40,714 nucleotides of DNA from Nitrososphaerota archaeon (GTDB lineage Archaea; Thermoproteota; Nitrososphaeria; Nitrososphaerales; Nitrosopumilaceae): positions 1-40,714 of the forward strand of contig JADFLH010000009.1 in assembly GCA_022564515.1 (NCBI GenBank), in the 5' to 3' direction. Made by a program: the position numbers and the translations under genes. The notes under the pieces were generated by a model. That model was not told the origin of the DNA. It saw only the letters and a list, made by a program, of their open reading frames with translations, and did no database searches. Each line of letters starts with the position of its first letter. The first letter of the stretch is position 1. Of this stretch, positions 15,809 to 25,093 are shown piece after piece.

Positions 15809-16192
15809 GTGCCCATTATTTCTATTTCCCTAAATGATGAAATTTTAACAGAACTTAATAATCTCCAAAAATCTATGGGGTTTTCTGGCAGGTCTGAAGC
15901 AATACGGGCTGGCATCAGAAGTTTTATTGCAGAAGAAAAACAAAATGCAGAACTTTCTGGAAATGTTCATGCTATTTTGTTAGTCATTCACAAAGATGAG
16001 TTTGATGATATTGTTTCTGGAATAAAACATAATTTTGAGGATCTAATAACGACACATCTTCACAGTAAAATTGAAGGAGAGAAATGCATGGAGCTTTTTG
16101 TAATTGATGGAGAAGCAGATAGAGTGAGTACAATTACAAGAGATTTTCAAACCAATAAAAAAATGGACACTGTAAAACTTGTAACTTTATGA
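15809..16192 (+). CDS. NikR-like ribbon-helix-helix metal regulator
   Basis: A 127-aa transcription factor. Residues 1-45 are a ribbon-helix-helix domain (ISISLNDEILTELNNLQ, GRSEAIRAGIRSFI). Residues 52-127 are the ACT-like NikR domain. Candidate metal ligands are His74, His83, His85 and Cys93, the same kinds as the square-planar nickel site of NikR, but spacing differs from E. coli NikR (9 rather than 11 between the first two His, 8 rather than 6 before Cys), so the metal may not be nickel. It faces the ZnuABC-type operon across 89 bp containing an inverted repeat, suggesting that it controls that importer. The start is GTG at 15809. Confidence 0.82.
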   Translation: MPIISISLNDEILTELNNLQKSMGFSGRSEAIRAGIRSFIAEEKQNAELSGNVHAILLVIHKDEFDDIVSGIKHNFEDLITTHLHSKIEGEKCMELFVIDGEADRVSTITRDFQTNKKMDTVKLVTL

Positions 16193-16195
16193 AAA

Positions 16196-16406
16196 TTACC
16201 AATTAGAAAATAAAGGTTTTTTCTTTATAATTAGAATTGAAGATGCTATACTCAGGACGAGAACCATAGTTACAATTGACTGAAATTCAGGCACTACCAT
16301 AAATCCAAATTCAGTAGCTATGCCCGTAAACACTTTCAAAATGAATAGAAAAAAATCCTAAAGTTATCAAAACGAATAACGTAGAAAAATAAATTTTTGT
16401 TTTCAA
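16196..16406 (-). pseudogene. Decayed small PEF-CTERM secreted protein
   Basis: From TTG at 16406 the minus strand encodes a clean signal peptide (MKTKIYFSTLFVLITLGFFS, then IHFESVYGHSY) and then a TGA. In the next frame EFGFMVVPEFQSIVTMVLVL continues as a hydrophobic tail and basic end (IIKKKPLFSNW) to a TAA at 16196, a PEF/PEFG-type sorting signal. The two halves abut, so the mature domain has been lost or a frameshift sits in a very small gene. It explains most of the 315-bp gap between the nikR-like gene and pyrB. Confidence 0.6.
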
Positions 16407-16411
16407 CCTGC

Positions 16412-16428
16412 TTCATTGAGAATTAATC
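16412..16428. repeat. 17-bp direct repeat of the pyrB 3' end, outer copy
   Basis: TTCATTGAGAATTAATC occurs here and again at 16521-16537, where it encodes the last residues of PyrB (GLILNE on the minus strand). The outer copy would also read RLILNEAG before a TGA. It may be a small tandem duplication of the gene end. Confidence 0.5.
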
Positions 16429-16470
16429 GGTGATATTTGAGTTTTAAGGTGTTATTACTCACTTCATTTT

Positions 16471-16499
16471 CTGGTTAACAGTTCGTATCAAATGTAAAT
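16471..16499. repeat. Dispersed 29-bp intergenic repeat, copy 2
   Basis: Matches 4685-4713 at 26 of 29 positions. It lies 10 bp beyond the pyrB stop codon, in the same relation to a minus-strand gene end as the first copy. Confidence 0.5.
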
Positions 16500-16508
16500 G
16501 AAAAAAAT

Positions 16509-17438
16509 TTAGAAACCATTTTCATTGAGAATTAATCCCATCAAAGCTGCTCTAGTGTATTTTCCATATTCAGCTTGCTCAAAATATCTAGCTTGTTTTG
16601 TTTTATCTACATCTGTGGATATTTCATCTAGTCGTGGTAATGGATGTAATATGATTGCATCATCTTTCATTTTTTGAAGCAAGTCTAAACCAATGACATA
16701 ACTACCCTTCACTTTGAGATACTCTTCCTCATCTGGAAATCTTTCTTTTTGTATTCTAGTTACATAAAGCACATCTAAATCGTCGAGATATTCCTCAATG
16801 TTTGTGGATTCAGTAAAGGATAAACTATTTTTAATTTCATAGATTGACTCTGGTCTTATTTTCAAAACCTCCGGAGATGTCAAATGTACTTCAACATCAT
16901 AATTTGCTAGAGCGTACAAAAGTGAGTAAACAGTTCGGCCATATTTTAGATCTCCAACTATACCAATTTTTAATCCATCAATCTTTTTCTTTTCTTTTCT
17001 AATTGTAAACAGATCCTGAATTGCTTGTGTAGGATGTTCTTCTGTTCCACTTCCTGCATTGATAACTGGTTTTGATGAAACTTCAGCAGCAAATCTACTA
17101 GAACCATCAAGAGTGTGTCTTAAGACTAGAATATCTGAATAAATTGACATGATTTTTACTGTGTCAGCAAGACTCTCACCTTTTTTTGCTGAAGACGAGG
17201 CAATATCTGCTATTCCCAAAGAAGTTCCTCCTAATAATGCAATTGCAGCTTGAAAACTCAAACGAGTTCTAGTACTTGGTTCAAAAAACAAATAACCCAA
17301 AGTTTTTCCTCTAGCAATTTCTTGTCTTTCATTGGGATCTAATTTAATAATTTTTTCTGCTGCGTCAAAAATAGTTTCAAGTTCTTGTTTATCTAAATCT
17401 CGTACAGAAATAATATCTCTTTGAAAAAACTTGTTCAT
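16509..17438 (-). CDS. pyrB: Aspartate carbamoyltransferase, catalytic subunit
   Basis: Catalyses carbamoyl phosphate + aspartate to N-carbamoylaspartate, the committed step of pyrimidine synthesis. The carbamoyl-phosphate motif FFEPSTRTRLSF, the catalytic HPTQAIQDL and the aspartate-site HPLPRLDEI are all intact, and the length of about 309 aa is normal. The first start codon on the minus strand is TTG at 17447, but ATG at 17438 sits about 30 bp from a TATA-like element (17462-17473) and is preferred. The regulatory subunit gene is divergent instead of downstream, unlike the usual pyrBI operon. The gene end is partly duplicated about 110 bp away. Confidence 0.95.
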   Translation of the reverse strand: MNKFFQRDIISVRDLDKQELETIFDAAEKIIKLDPNERQEIARGKTLGYLFFEPSTRTRLSFQAAIALLGGTSLGIADIASSSAKKGESLADTVKIMSIYSDILVLRHTLDGSSRFAAEVSSKPVINAGSGTEEHPTQAIQDLFTIRKEKKKIDGLKIGIVGDLKYGRTVYSLLYALANYDVEVHLTSPEVLKIRPESIYEIKNSLSFTESTNIEEYLDDLDVLYVTRIQKERFPDEEEYLKVKGSYVIGLDLLQKMKDDAIILHPLPRLDEISTDVDKTKQARYFEQAEYGKYTRAALMGLILNENGF

Positions 17439-17448
17439 GTCATTCAAT

Positions 17449-17473
17449 GATATATAGAGGCGATATACATATT
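17449..17473. promoter_or_regulatory. Overlapping divergent pyrB/pyrI promoters
   Basis: GATATATAG at 17449-17457 is centred 27 bp before the pyrI ATG at 17480. On the other strand ATATGTATATCG (17462-17473) is centred about 30 bp before the pyrB ATG at 17438. The two TATA boxes lie 5 bp apart, so initiation complexes for the two subunits probably compete or are controlled together. Confidence 0.6.
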
Positions 17474-17479
17474 ATCCTG

Positions 17480-17941
17480 ATGCAAGACTCTGATCTCCTT
17501 GTACGTAGAATTAGAGAAGGAACTGTAATTGATCACATAGATGGAGGTAAAGGACTTCGAGTTTTAGATGCTCTAGGAATAGATGGAAGAGATGGAGACC
17601 TTATAACAATAGCTCTTAATGTTCCCAGTGGGAAATATAAAAAAAAAGACATCATAAAAGTAGAAAATAGGTTTCTAAAAGAGGATGACACCAATAAGCT
17701 AGCCGTTATAGCTCCAACAGCTACAGTAAATATTATAAAAAATTTCAAATTGATTGAAAAAAGGCGAGTTTCCTTACCCAATGAGATAGATAGAATTTTT
17801 CGTTGCTCAAATCTAGAATGTATCACAAACAGTACTGAACACATTGAATCTATAATGGATGTAATTGACAAAGAGGCACTTGTACTAAAATGTCGATATT
17901 GTGGAAGAATTCTAGATGTTAATAAACTCAAGTATTATTAG
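17480..17941 (+). CDS. pyrI: Aspartate carbamoyltransferase, regulatory subunit
   Basis: A 153-aa nucleotide-binding regulatory chain. The N-terminal allosteric domain has VRRIREGTVIDHIDGGKGLR, typical of the CTP/ATP site region; the C-terminal zinc domain has four cysteines in two pairs (CSNLEC and CRYCG) that bind zinc and contact PyrB. An upstream in-frame ATT at 17447 overlaps the pyrB start and lacks a promoter at the right spacing; ATG at 17480 fits the TATA box and normal PyrI length. Present here as a divergent partner of pyrB, so the holoenzyme is probably feedback regulated. Confidence 0.93.
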   Translation: MQDSDLLVRRIREGTVIDHIDGGKGLRVLDALGIDGRDGDLITIALNVPSGKYKKKDIIKVENRFLKEDDTNKLAVIAPTATVNIIKNFKLIEKRRVSLPNEIDRIFRCSNLECITNSTEHIESIMDVIDKEALVLKCRYCGRILDVNKLKYY

Positions 17942-17978
17942 TTCTAGAATGAGAATTTAGAAAGAATTTGTGACTGGT

Positions 17979-18287
17979 TTATTGTCCCAGTATGATAAAC
18001 ATCATCACTATGCCATAGATAGCAATTGACTCTACCATTCCAATAAAGATGAAAACCTTTGATTGTAATGCTGGGTTCTCACTTATTACTGCTAGACCGG
18101 CTGAGCCTACAAAACCCAATCCAACACCTGCACCTAATGCTGCAAGACCAAATGCTAGGCCTGCACCAATTAATTTTCCATCAGATGGGCCTTCAGATGA
18201 TTCTGCTTCTTGAGCAAATGCAACGGTAGTTAATCCAAACACAGAAATGATTAATGTCAAAGTTAGTAAAATAATAATAGGTCTCAT
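17979..18287 (-). CDS. atpK: A-type ATP synthase subunit K (c-ring proteolipid)
   Basis: A 102-aa proteolipid. Residues 1-25 look like a signal peptide (LLTLTLIISVFGLTTVAFAQ), followed by an acidic linker and one helical hairpin: a Gly/Ala-rich helix (GLAALGAGVGLGFVGSAGLA) and a second helix with the ion-carrying Glu in GMVESIAIYG. One Glu per hairpin is typical of ATP-synthesising rotors. Helix 1 shows no Gln of the Na+-binding motif, so protons are the likelier ion (inference). It ends the E-A-B-D series but has its own TATA box at 18311-18323, which could raise the ring subunit's supply. An 11-bp inverted repeat (GAGGTTACCTC, 18292-18302) lies just before the ATG. Confidence 0.92.
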   Translation of the reverse strand: MRPIIILLTLTLIISVFGLTTVAFAQEAESSEGPSDGKLIGAGLAFGLAALGAGVGLGFVGSAGLAVISENPALQSKVFIFIGMVESIAIYGIVMMFIILGQ

Positions 18288-18310
18288 TTTCGAGGTTACC
18301 TCATTTCGTT

Positions 18311-18323
18311 CCTTATTTAAATC
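18311..18323 (-). promoter_or_regulatory. Separate TATA box for atpK
   Basis: On the minus strand GATTTAAATAAGG is centred 30 bp before the atpK ATG at 18287, downstream of the 43-aa ORF. It suggests an internal promoter within the ATP synthase gene series. Confidence 0.55.
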
Positions 18324-18338
18324 ATGATATAATAAAAA

Positions 18339-18470
18339 TTAAATTTTATCCAATGTGATCTTTTTGAAGTTTTGTAGATCGTCTTTAATTGTTTTTACAA
18401 AACTTTCATGGTTTTGTTCAATTACTTTTTTTGAGTTTTCTAATAATTTTTTTATTTCATCATTTACCAT
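18339..18470 (-). CDS. 43-aa helical protein within the ATP synthase operon
   Basis: An ATG at 18470, overlapping the 3' end of atpD by 7 bp, opens a 43-codon frame ending TAA at 18339: MVNDEIKKLLENSKKVIEQN, HESFVKTIKDDLQNFKKITL, DKI. It is highly charged and predicted helical with heptad-like hydrophobics. Its tight coupling to atpD argues that it is translated. Small coiled-coil stalk subunits (H/G type) exist in A/V-ATPases and none is otherwise seen here, so a stalk or assembly role is conceivable, but no homology can be claimed. Confidence 0.6.
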   Translation of the reverse strand: MVNDEIKKLLENSKKVIEQNHESFVKTIKDDLQNFKKITLDKI

Positions 18471-19102
18471 TGTTTTTTTCTCTCCATTGCTGCTTTCACT
18501 TTCTTTAATTTTACGAATTCATCTCTTTCCCTTTCTTCTAATGTAGCAAGAATGAATTTGATTCGTTGTTGATATTGGGGAATGATTACATTTTCAAGAG
18601 CGTTTAACAATTTTTGAGTTTTTTCTAATGCTTTTGCTAAACTGAAAATAGAGTTTTCATATTCTGCAGCTTTGCAAATTTTTGGAAGCATTTCCTTGAT
18701 TTGTTTTGCTGCTCTATCAATTGATGAGTTGGTATCTGCAAGACCATAAGGCATGGTTTTTGTTTCTTTTTCAGTAACATTTAGTGTGGGAATTTTTACG
18801 TCAACTACTCGCTTGAGGTTTACATCAACTTCCATTACAGCTGGTGCAGATTCTGCAACAGATTCAACGGTATTAGTACCTAATGCCAAATAAGCTTCAT
18901 TAACTGATTTATACACGTCTTGAAGGGGTTCCCAGATTCTCCCTCTTGCTTTAGTGGCTTCGGTGATCATTTCTTCAATGTTTCTCAGCAAAACTTTTCT
19001 TTTATCATCAAGAATTTTTTGAACCATAGTAGCAACTTGGCTTGAACGTTTGTATTTGATAAGTTCAATTTTGGTTGCAGTGACATTTTGTCCAAATGAC
19101 AT
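18464..19102 (-). CDS. atpD: A-type ATP synthase subunit D
   Basis: A 212-aa central-stalk subunit. The N-terminus (TATKIELIKYKRSSQVATMV) and the C-terminal part (LENVIIPQYQQRIKFILATL, EERERDEF) are the two long antiparallel helices that form the rotor shaft inside the A3B3 head; this signature is strongly conserved. The gene follows atpB with 2 bp between them and overlaps the 43-aa ORF, so it is in the E-A-B-D operon. Confidence 0.94.
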   Translation of the reverse strand: MSFGQNVTATKIELIKYKRSSQVATMVQKILDDKRKVLLRNIEEMITEATKARGRIWEPLQDVYKSVNEAYLALGTNTVESVAESAPAVMEVDVNLKRVVDVKIPTLNVTEKETKTMPYGLADTNSSIDRAAKQIKEMLPKICKAAEYENSIFSLAKALEKTQKLLNALENVIIPQYQQRIKFILATLEERERDEFVKLKKVKAAMERKKQW

Positions 19103-19104
19103 TT

Positions 19105-20490
19105 CTACTGTTCCTTGTAGTATTGTTCTACATACTTATCCTTCACTTTTATTAATTCATTTTTAGGTAAAAGAGAAACTGACTTCCAAAGTGTACCTAA
19201 AGTTTCTTCGATAGTTCTATTTTCATCAATGTCTTGAGATAAAAAATTATTCTCAAAATCATCTCCAAAGTCAAGATATTTAAGATCAATATCAGCAAGG
19301 CCAGCTTTTCCAACTATTCCTGCTAAGGCTCGTACTTCTTGTGCTCTTGAATATGCATCATAATTTTGATTAGAAATTTCTTGATGATCAGCCCTTGTTT
19401 GTCCTTCACCAATACCGTCCTTCATGATTCTGCTCAGACTCATCAAAATGTTGACTGGTGGATAAATTCCCTTTCGGAATAGATCTCTACCCAATACAAT
19501 TTGACCTTCTGTAATGTATCCAGTTAGATCTGGAATTGGATGTGTAATGTCGTCTGATGGCATTGTTAGAATGGCCATTTGTGTTACGCTGCCTTTTTTT
19601 CCTTTCAATCTACCAGCTCTTTCATAAATAGTTGATAGGTCAGTATACAAATAACCTGGATAGCCTTTCCTTCCAGGCACTTCTTCTCTGGCAGCGCTAA
19701 TTTCACGAAGAGCTTCAGCATAATTTGTCATGTCGGTAAGAATTACAAGCACATGCATTCCAACATCATATGCCAGATATTCAGCAACTGTAAGTGCAAC
19801 ACGAGGAGTGATAATTCTCTCAATTGCAGGATCGTCTGCAAGATTAAGAAATAGAACGCTTCTTTTCAAGGCTCCAGATTCTTCAAGGCTTCTTCGGAAG
19901 TATTCTGCTTCACTATATTGTACTCCAATTGCTGCAAAAACCACAGCAAATTCATCGCCGGTACCAACAACAGATGCTTGTCGTGCAATTTGTGCAGCCA
20001 AAATGTTGTGAGACATTCCAGAACCAGAAAAGATTGGAAGTTTTTGACCTCGTACCAAAGTTAACATTCCATCAATAACAGAAACCCCTGTTTGAATAAA
20101 TTCACGTGGATATTCTCTTTGTTCTGGGTTCATGGGAGCTCCATTGATATCTAGAAATTTGTCAACAATTGGATCTGGTAATCCATCTTTTGGTCTTCCT
20201 AATCCATCAAATACTCTACCAAGAACTTGCTTTGATACTGGCATTTCCATAACTTTTCCAACAAATTTAGCTTTAGTACCAGCAATTGATAATCCGGTTG
20301 TTCCTTCAAAGACTTGGATAATAGCTTTTCCGTGTCCTACTTCAAGGACTTTTCCTAACCTTTTTTCTCCTGATGTAGTTTCAATTTCAACTAATTCATC
20401 AAATGCAGCATTTTCAACATCATCAACAACTACTAGTGGTCCTTTGATCTCAGCAATCTTACTGTATTGAACTCCGCCCTTGGATGTCAT
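19105..20490 (-). CDS. atpB: A-type ATP synthase subunit B (non-catalytic)
   Basis: A 461-aa head subunit. It has the ATPase fold but no P-loop: the Walker A position reads SGSGMSHN, as usual for subunit B, so it binds nucleotide without hydrolysis. Family segments such as [20 protein letters not shown] and [20 protein letters not shown] are intact. It pairs with subunit A in the A3B3 hexamer. The start overlaps the end of atpA by 4 bp. Confidence 0.96.
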   Translation of the reverse strand: MTSKGGVQYSKIAEIKGPLVVVDDVENAAFDELVEIETTSGEKRLGKVLEVGHGKAIIQVFEGTTGLSIAGTKAKFVGKVMEMPVSKQVLGRVFDGLGRPKDGLPDPIVDKFLDINGAPMNPEQREYPREFIQTGVSVIDGMLTLVRGQKLPIFSGSGMSHNILAAQIARQASVVGTGDEFAVVFAAIGVQYSEAEYFRRSLEESGALKRSVLFLNLADDPAIERIITPRVALTVAEYLAYDVGMHVLVILTDMTNYAEALREISAAREEVPGRKGYPGYLYTDLSTIYERAGRLKGKKGSVTQMAILTMPSDDITHPIPDLTGYITEGQIVLGRDLFRKGIYPPVNILMSLSRIMKDGIGEGQTRADHQEISNQNYDAYSRAQEVRALAGIVGKAGLADIDLKYLDFGDDFENNFLSQDIDENRTIEETLGTLWKSVSLLPKNELIKVKDKYVEQYYKEQ

Positions 20491-22265
20491 GTTGTTACTT
20501 TGATTCCTGCGATGCTTTTGAATTGGTTTGCCATAGTATTGCTTATTTGATCTAACTTTTCAATTTCATCATCTTTGATTTCCATTTTTGCTTTAAGTAA
20601 AGTGCTAATTACAGACATCGCACGAATATCTACCAAAGATGCGCCATCCTTAAGTGCTTGTTGACCAGTGTTGTAAAAATCAACTAGTAACTTCATTAAT
20701 TTGAATTGTTTTTTTGGACTACAATATGTGTCAACTTCATCAAAGGAGTTTTGTTGCAAGATTCCAATTTTTATCATCCTCGCAACTTCAAGGATCAATT
20801 TTTCTTCATCAGGCAATGCTTCTGGACCCAGAAGTCTTACAATTTCTTTTAGTGTGTCTTCTCTTTGTAAAATTGCGTAGGCTTGGCTTCTTATATTTAA
20901 CCAATCCTTACTAATGTTTTCAGTCCACCATTTTGCAACATCAGAAAGATAACCAGAATAACTATTCATCCAATTAATTGATGGGTAGTGTCTTGAGTAG
21001 GCAAGTTTTGCATCTAAAGCCCAAAATGTTTTGATAAATCTCATTGTATGAGTGGTTACGGGTTCTGTAAAGTCTCCTCCAGAGGGAGAAACCGCGCCAA
21101 TCAAAGTAACTGAACCATCTCTTTCTGGACTACCCAATGCCAAAACCCTACCAGCTCTTTCATAAAACTCTGCTAATCTAGAAGCAAGATAGGATGGGTA
21201 CCCTTCCTCAGCTGGCATTTCTTCTAATCTCCCACTCATCTCTCTCAGAGCTTCTGCCCAACGACTTGTAGAGTCTGCTACTAAAACAACATCTTTTCCC
21301 ATGTCTCTATAGTATTCTGCAATAGTTACGCCAGTGTAGATACTTGCTTCTCTTGCAGCAACGGGCATATTACTTGTGTTTGCTACTAGAACCGTTCTTT
21401 CCATCAATGGCTTTCCTGTTCGAGGATCTTTAAGCTTAGGAAATTCAACCAGTACTTCAGTCATTTCGTTTCCTCGTTCACCACACCCAATGTAGACAAC
21501 AACCTGAGAATCAGCCCATTTTGCAATTTGGTGTAATGTTACAGTTTTTCCTGTTCCAAAAGCCCCTGGAATAGAACCTGTTCCTCCCTTTGCTAGTGGG
21601 AAGAAGGTATCAAGTATTCTTTGTCCAGTTAACAATGGAATTGTTGGATCATGTCGTTTTTGGTATGGGCGTGGTTTTCTAACAGGCCATCTATGATACA
21701 TTTTTAGTGTTGAAGAACTGCCATCCTTTTCAACCGTAGCTATTTCTGTTTCAAGATTATATTCACCTTCACTAACAATATTTGTAATTTTTCCTCCTTT
21801 GTGATCAGGTGGCACCATAATACTGTGATCAATTAATTCAGATTCCTTTACAGTACCAATTACATCTCCATGGTGGATTTCATCACCAACTTTTACAGTT
21901 GGTATGAAATGATATTTCTTTATCATATCAACCGGACTGGTGGTAATTCCTCTACCAATAAAGGAACCAGACTTTTTAGAAAGTTCTTTTAGAGGTCTTT
22001 GAATACCATCATAAATTTGACCAATGATTCCAGGTCCCAATAAAACACTAAGCGGGTTTCCGGTTCCAATAACAGGCTCTCCTGGTTTTAATCCACTGGT
22101 TGATTCATAAACTTGAATGAATGCTTCATCCCCAGTAAGACGAATGACTTCACCAATGAGTTTGTCCTTTCCAACGGAGACGGTTTCATACATTTTTGCC
22201 TCTGACATTCCATCGGCTCTAACCGCAGGTCCACTTATCCAAGTAATTTTTCCTTGTGCTACCAT
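20487..22265 (-). CDS. atpA: A-type ATP synthase subunit A (catalytic)
   Basis: A 592-aa catalytic subunit with an N-terminal beta barrel, the non-homologous bulge region (about 115-200), the P-loop GAFGTGKT at 234-241, GERGNE downstream of it, and Walker [21 protein letters not shown]. Most A/V-type catalytic subunits have Cys in the P-loop (GAFGCGKT); here it is Thr, removing a known oxidation-sensitive residue. No intein is present. It drives ATP synthesis from the ion gradient generated by ammonia oxidation. One base separates it from atpE. Confidence 0.97.
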   Translation of the reverse strand: MVAQGKITWISGPAVRADGMSEAKMYETVSVGKDKLIGEVIRLTGDEAFIQVYESTSGLKPGEPVIGTGNPLSVLLGPGIIGQIYDGIQRPLKELSKKSGSFIGRGITTSPVDMIKKYHFIPTVKVGDEIHHGDVIGTVKESELIDHSIMVPPDHKGGKITNIVSEGEYNLETEIATVEKDGSSSTLKMYHRWPVRKPRPYQKRHDPTIPLLTGQRILDTFFPLAKGGTGSIPGAFGTGKTVTLHQIAKWADSQVVVYIGCGERGNEMTEVLVEFPKLKDPRTGKPLMERTVLVANTSNMPVAAREASIYTGVTIAEYYRDMGKDVVLVADSTSRWAEALREMSGRLEEMPAEEGYPSYLASRLAEFYERAGRVLALGSPERDGSVTLIGAVSPSGGDFTEPVTTHTMRFIKTFWALDAKLAYSRHYPSINWMNSYSGYLSDVAKWWTENISKDWLNIRSQAYAILQREDTLKEIVRLLGPEALPDEEKLILEVARMIKIGILQQNSFDEVDTYCSPKKQFKLMKLLVDFYNTGQQALKDGASLVDIRAMSVISTLLKAKMEIKDDEIEKLDQISNTMANQFKSIAGIKVTT

Positions 22266-22266
22266 A

Positions 22267-22866
22267 TCACTTCCCTAATCCGAATTTCGTGGCAATTTCC
22301 TTCCTAATTAAAGGCTTCATACGATCAAGTCTTGCATCAATTGTGTTGTTAAAAGACATAGAACCGTCTTTTGATTTTATCTCTATGCCGCCTAAACATT
22401 CAATTGTTTCAGAGACCAATTCTGCTCCTGAAAATTTTGATAATAATGAATTTACAATGTCCTTATCTGCCGAATTTGTATAAACAATAACATCCTTAGT
22501 TCCTAAAGTTTCTGTAGCCTCTTCAAGAAGTGTGTTAATTAATTTAGAATAATTATCATCACGTTCTATTGTTTTAATTTTTTCTATTGCTTTGCTGAAA
22601 ACATTTTGAACAGAATCGTCCACAATTTTAAGTTGTTTGTTTCTGGATTCCAACTCAGAACTACCAATTATCTGTTTTTGAACCTTATCAGCCTCTTTTT
22701 TTCCTTCATTAACAATTCGATCATATTCCTGTTCAAGTTTAGATTGGGATTTTGACAAAGTTTCTTGAGTTTCATCAAGGGATGATTTTAAACTTGATAA
22801 TATTTCTGTCCCTGTTTGATTTAGAACTTTATCAATGGTTGTTTCCAATTTAGAGTTAGAAGCCAA
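22267..22866 (-). CDS. atpE: A-type ATP synthase subunit E (peripheral stalk)
   Basis: A 199-aa protein with a long charged N-terminal helix (about 1-100, rich in Glu, Lys and Ser) and a compact C-terminal domain containing [20 protein letters not shown] and DARLDRM, the conserved head-binding part of subunit E. It links the A3B3 head to the membrane stator. The start is TTG at 22866 and it is the first gene of the minus-strand operon. Subunit H, its usual stalk partner, was not found. Confidence 0.9.
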   Translation of the reverse strand: MASNSKLETTIDKVLNQTGTEILSSLKSSLDETQETLSKSQSKLEQEYDRIVNEGKKEADKVQKQIIGSSELESRNKQLKIVDDSVQNVFSKAIEKIKTIERDDNYSKLINTLLEEATETLGTKDVIVYTNSADKDIVNSLLSKFSGAELVSETIECLGGIEIKSKDGSMSFNNTIDARLDRMKPLIRKEIATKFGLGK

Positions 22867-22963
22867 TAACGAGCCGATCTATAGATATTGGATTTGAATG
22901 TTTGGACAAATAAAAAGTTACAGACTTGGATCAGTTTTTTGTTTTTCAGAATAATTTTAGAAA

Positions 22964-22974
22964 GATTTTAAACA
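22964..22974 (+). promoter_or_regulatory. TATA box of atpI
   Basis: GATTTTAAACA is centred 29 bp before the TTG start of atpI at 22997, consistent with a leaderless transcript divergent from the atpE operon. Confidence 0.5.
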
Positions 22975-22996
22975 TCCAGTAAATCGTTGGTAATTA

Positions 22997-25093
22997 TTGG
23001 CTATAGCTGAACTTTTGGTAGGAAGTGTTATCCTCCCAAGAACAGAATCTCCACAAGCTGTTTCGCGTCTTGCAGAATTTGAGTGGTTCCACAAGATAGA
23101 AACAGAAAATGAGACTATTACACCAGAATTAGATGACCTTCTTCTTAGATCCCAAAAAATCTACCAAACCATTGAAGAGGTGGTAAAAGGGTTAAATGTA
23201 CCCCCAATAGTTGGCATGATGGAAATTCTCTTCAAGGGAACACAGATTAAACAAAAAAAGTATGAACTCAAAGAACTCGAATCCATTATTGAGGATGTAA
23301 AGAAGAAAACTCCATTAGTTATTGGAGATGCTACAAAGCTTTTGGAAGAAGATACTAACACAAGAAAAAGTCTTGAAGAATACACTTCTCTAAAAGAAAC
23401 TTTGCAATTGGTAAAAAAATTGAACATTGATATTGGCGATTTTGGTTTGATGAAATATTTTTTCATAAATTTTTTTGTCATTAAAACTTCTGACTATGAT
23501 GAAATTATAAGAACGTTAGAAGGGGTTGCCATTTACAAATATGAATTAGAATCAAAGGAAAATTCTGCACTTGTTATTATTTCTGATGTAAAAGATGCAG
23601 ATAAGGTAACCAGGGTGATGAGAAGTCTAAATGCTAATCCATTTTCTATTCCTCAGGGATTTCCACAGGTTCCAAGCAAAGCATATGCACTTGCTGAATC
23701 AAAAATTAAAGAATTGACTGTGAAACAAAAATCAATTACAAAACAGCTTTCTATGATGAGAAAAAAATTACGTGTAGAAATATTGACACTACAAGAAGAT
23801 GCACGTGTAGCAAAAGACATTTTTGAAACCCTACGAAAGCCAGGAGGAACAAAACATTTTGCACTGATTCAAGGATACATTCCGAAAAAAATGGAAAAGA
23901 GATTCAAGGATATAACAGGTCAGTGGACATCTACAACTGAAGAAATTAAAGATCCTAAAACTCTTGAAGAATTACCTGTACTGTTACGTAATCCACGTTG
24001 GGTAAGAACATTTGAAGTTATCACAAATAGCCAGGGGATTCCAAAACGTGGTGAACCAGATCCAACATGGATGATTGCACTTATGTGGCCAATTTTCTAT
24101 GGTATAATGTTTGCAGATTTGGGTCATGCATTATTACTGATGGGTTTTGGTCTTTTGTTCAAGGTCAAAGGACAAGGTACGCTATCTAGGTGGGGAATGT
24201 TAATTGCCATATCGGGATTTTCAGCTGCCATTGCAGGCTTGTTTACTGGTGAGATGTTTGGTTTTCATTTAGATCAAATTGCTCCCATAGCGTTTTTGAT
24301 AGAAGAAGGCGGACCCTTACATTTCATGGCTGGTTTCATTGGTTTACTCAGCGTAGCAGAACTCACCTTCGAGCAAGTAATCATGATTCTAAAGGTTTCA
24401 ATCTTTTTAGGGATTATACATCTGGTTTGGGCATTTCTTTTACGAATTAAAAGATACTATAGAGAAGGAAGGAAAGTCGCATTATACTTTGAAGCTATTC
24501 CAAACTTCATAATGTATTTTGGAATCGTCGCAGTGATGATGTCTGCTATAGGATCTGGATATGATGTAATGGGCATGTATTCCAAAATTCACACAGAACC
24601 CGTTCCTTGGATTACAATTCTTGTAGGAGATTGGGCAGTAGTTTGGCTAGTAGTTAGAATTGCAATAATTACTGTGATTGGATGTATTATAGTGATGATT
24701 GTTGGTGGCATTATACATAACAAAAAACATCCTGAAGAAGGAGGCGACATGGCAAGTATAGTTATGGAAACGTTACTTGGAAAAACAGTAGAATGTTTAT
24801 CACATACTATCAGCTATTCTCGAATTGGCATCATGTTACTTGTTCATGCTGCTCTTCTACTTACTGTAAATAACGCATACGTACAGCTAGGCGGAATCGG
24901 ATCTCTCGGGGCCTTAGCAATAATTATTGGTGGAAACCTTGGAATAATGATAATTGAAGGATTGATAGTATACATTCAATCTTTGAGGCTTCATCTATAC
25001 GAGTTCTTTACAAAATGGTATGATGGTGGTGCTACCCCATTCAAAAAACTTGTTCCAGAAATGATTTACAATAAACTTGTGTGGAAAGAATAA
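22997..25093 (+). CDS. atpI: A-type ATP synthase subunit I (membrane stator)
   Basis: A 698-aa a-type subunit. Residues 1-330 are the cytoplasmic arm that binds the peripheral stalks; the rest has seven to eight membrane helices forming the ion half-channels beside the K ring. The conserved Arg-bearing segment is visible in ECLSHTISYSRIGIMLLVHA, and LRLHLYEFFTKWYDGGATPF is the standard C-terminal signature. The start is TTG. It is transcribed divergently from E-A-B-D-K, separating stator and rotor genes across a 130-bp gap. Its stop is immediately followed by the convergent rhodanese gene. Confidence 0.95.
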   Translation: MAIAELLVGSVILPRTESPQAVSRLAEFEWFHKIETENETITPELDDLLLRSQKIYQTIEEVVKGLNVPPIVGMMEILFKGTQIKQKKYELKELESIIEDVKKKTPLVIGDATKLLEEDTNTRKSLEEYTSLKETLQLVKKLNIDIGDFGLMKYFFINFFVIKTSDYDEIIRTLEGVAIYKYELESKENSALVIISDVKDADKVTRVMRSLNANPFSIPQGFPQVPSKAYALAESKIKELTVKQKSITKQLSMMRKKLRVEILTLQEDARVAKDIFETLRKPGGTKHFALIQGYIPKKMEKRFKDITGQWTSTTEEIKDPKTLEELPVLLRNPRWVRTFEVITNSQGIPKRGEPDPTWMIALMWPIFYGIMFADLGHALLLMGFGLLFKVKGQGTLSRWGMLIAISGFSAAIAGLFTGEMFGFHLDQIAPIAFLIEEGGPLHFMAGFIGLLSVAELTFEQVIMILKVSIFLGIIHLVWAFLLRIKRYYREGRKVALYFEAIPNFIMYFGIVAVMMSAIGSGYDVMGMYSKIHTEPVPWITILVGDWAVVWLVVRIAIITVIGCIIVMIVGGIIHNKKHPEEGGDMASIVMETLLGKTVECLSHTISYSRIGIMLLVHAALLLTVNNAYVQLGGIGSLGALAIIIGGNLGIMIIEGLIVYIQSLRLHLYEFFTKWYDGGATPFKKLVPEMIYNKLVWKE

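Noticed and set aside
17447-17480. PyrI start at 17447
   Set aside because: It would overlap the pyrB start, uses a non-standard codon and sits upstream of the TATA box; ATG at 17480 gives the normal length.
18464-25093. Intein in the ATP synthase A or B subunit
   Set aside because: Both proteins have normal length and uninterrupted P-loop regions.
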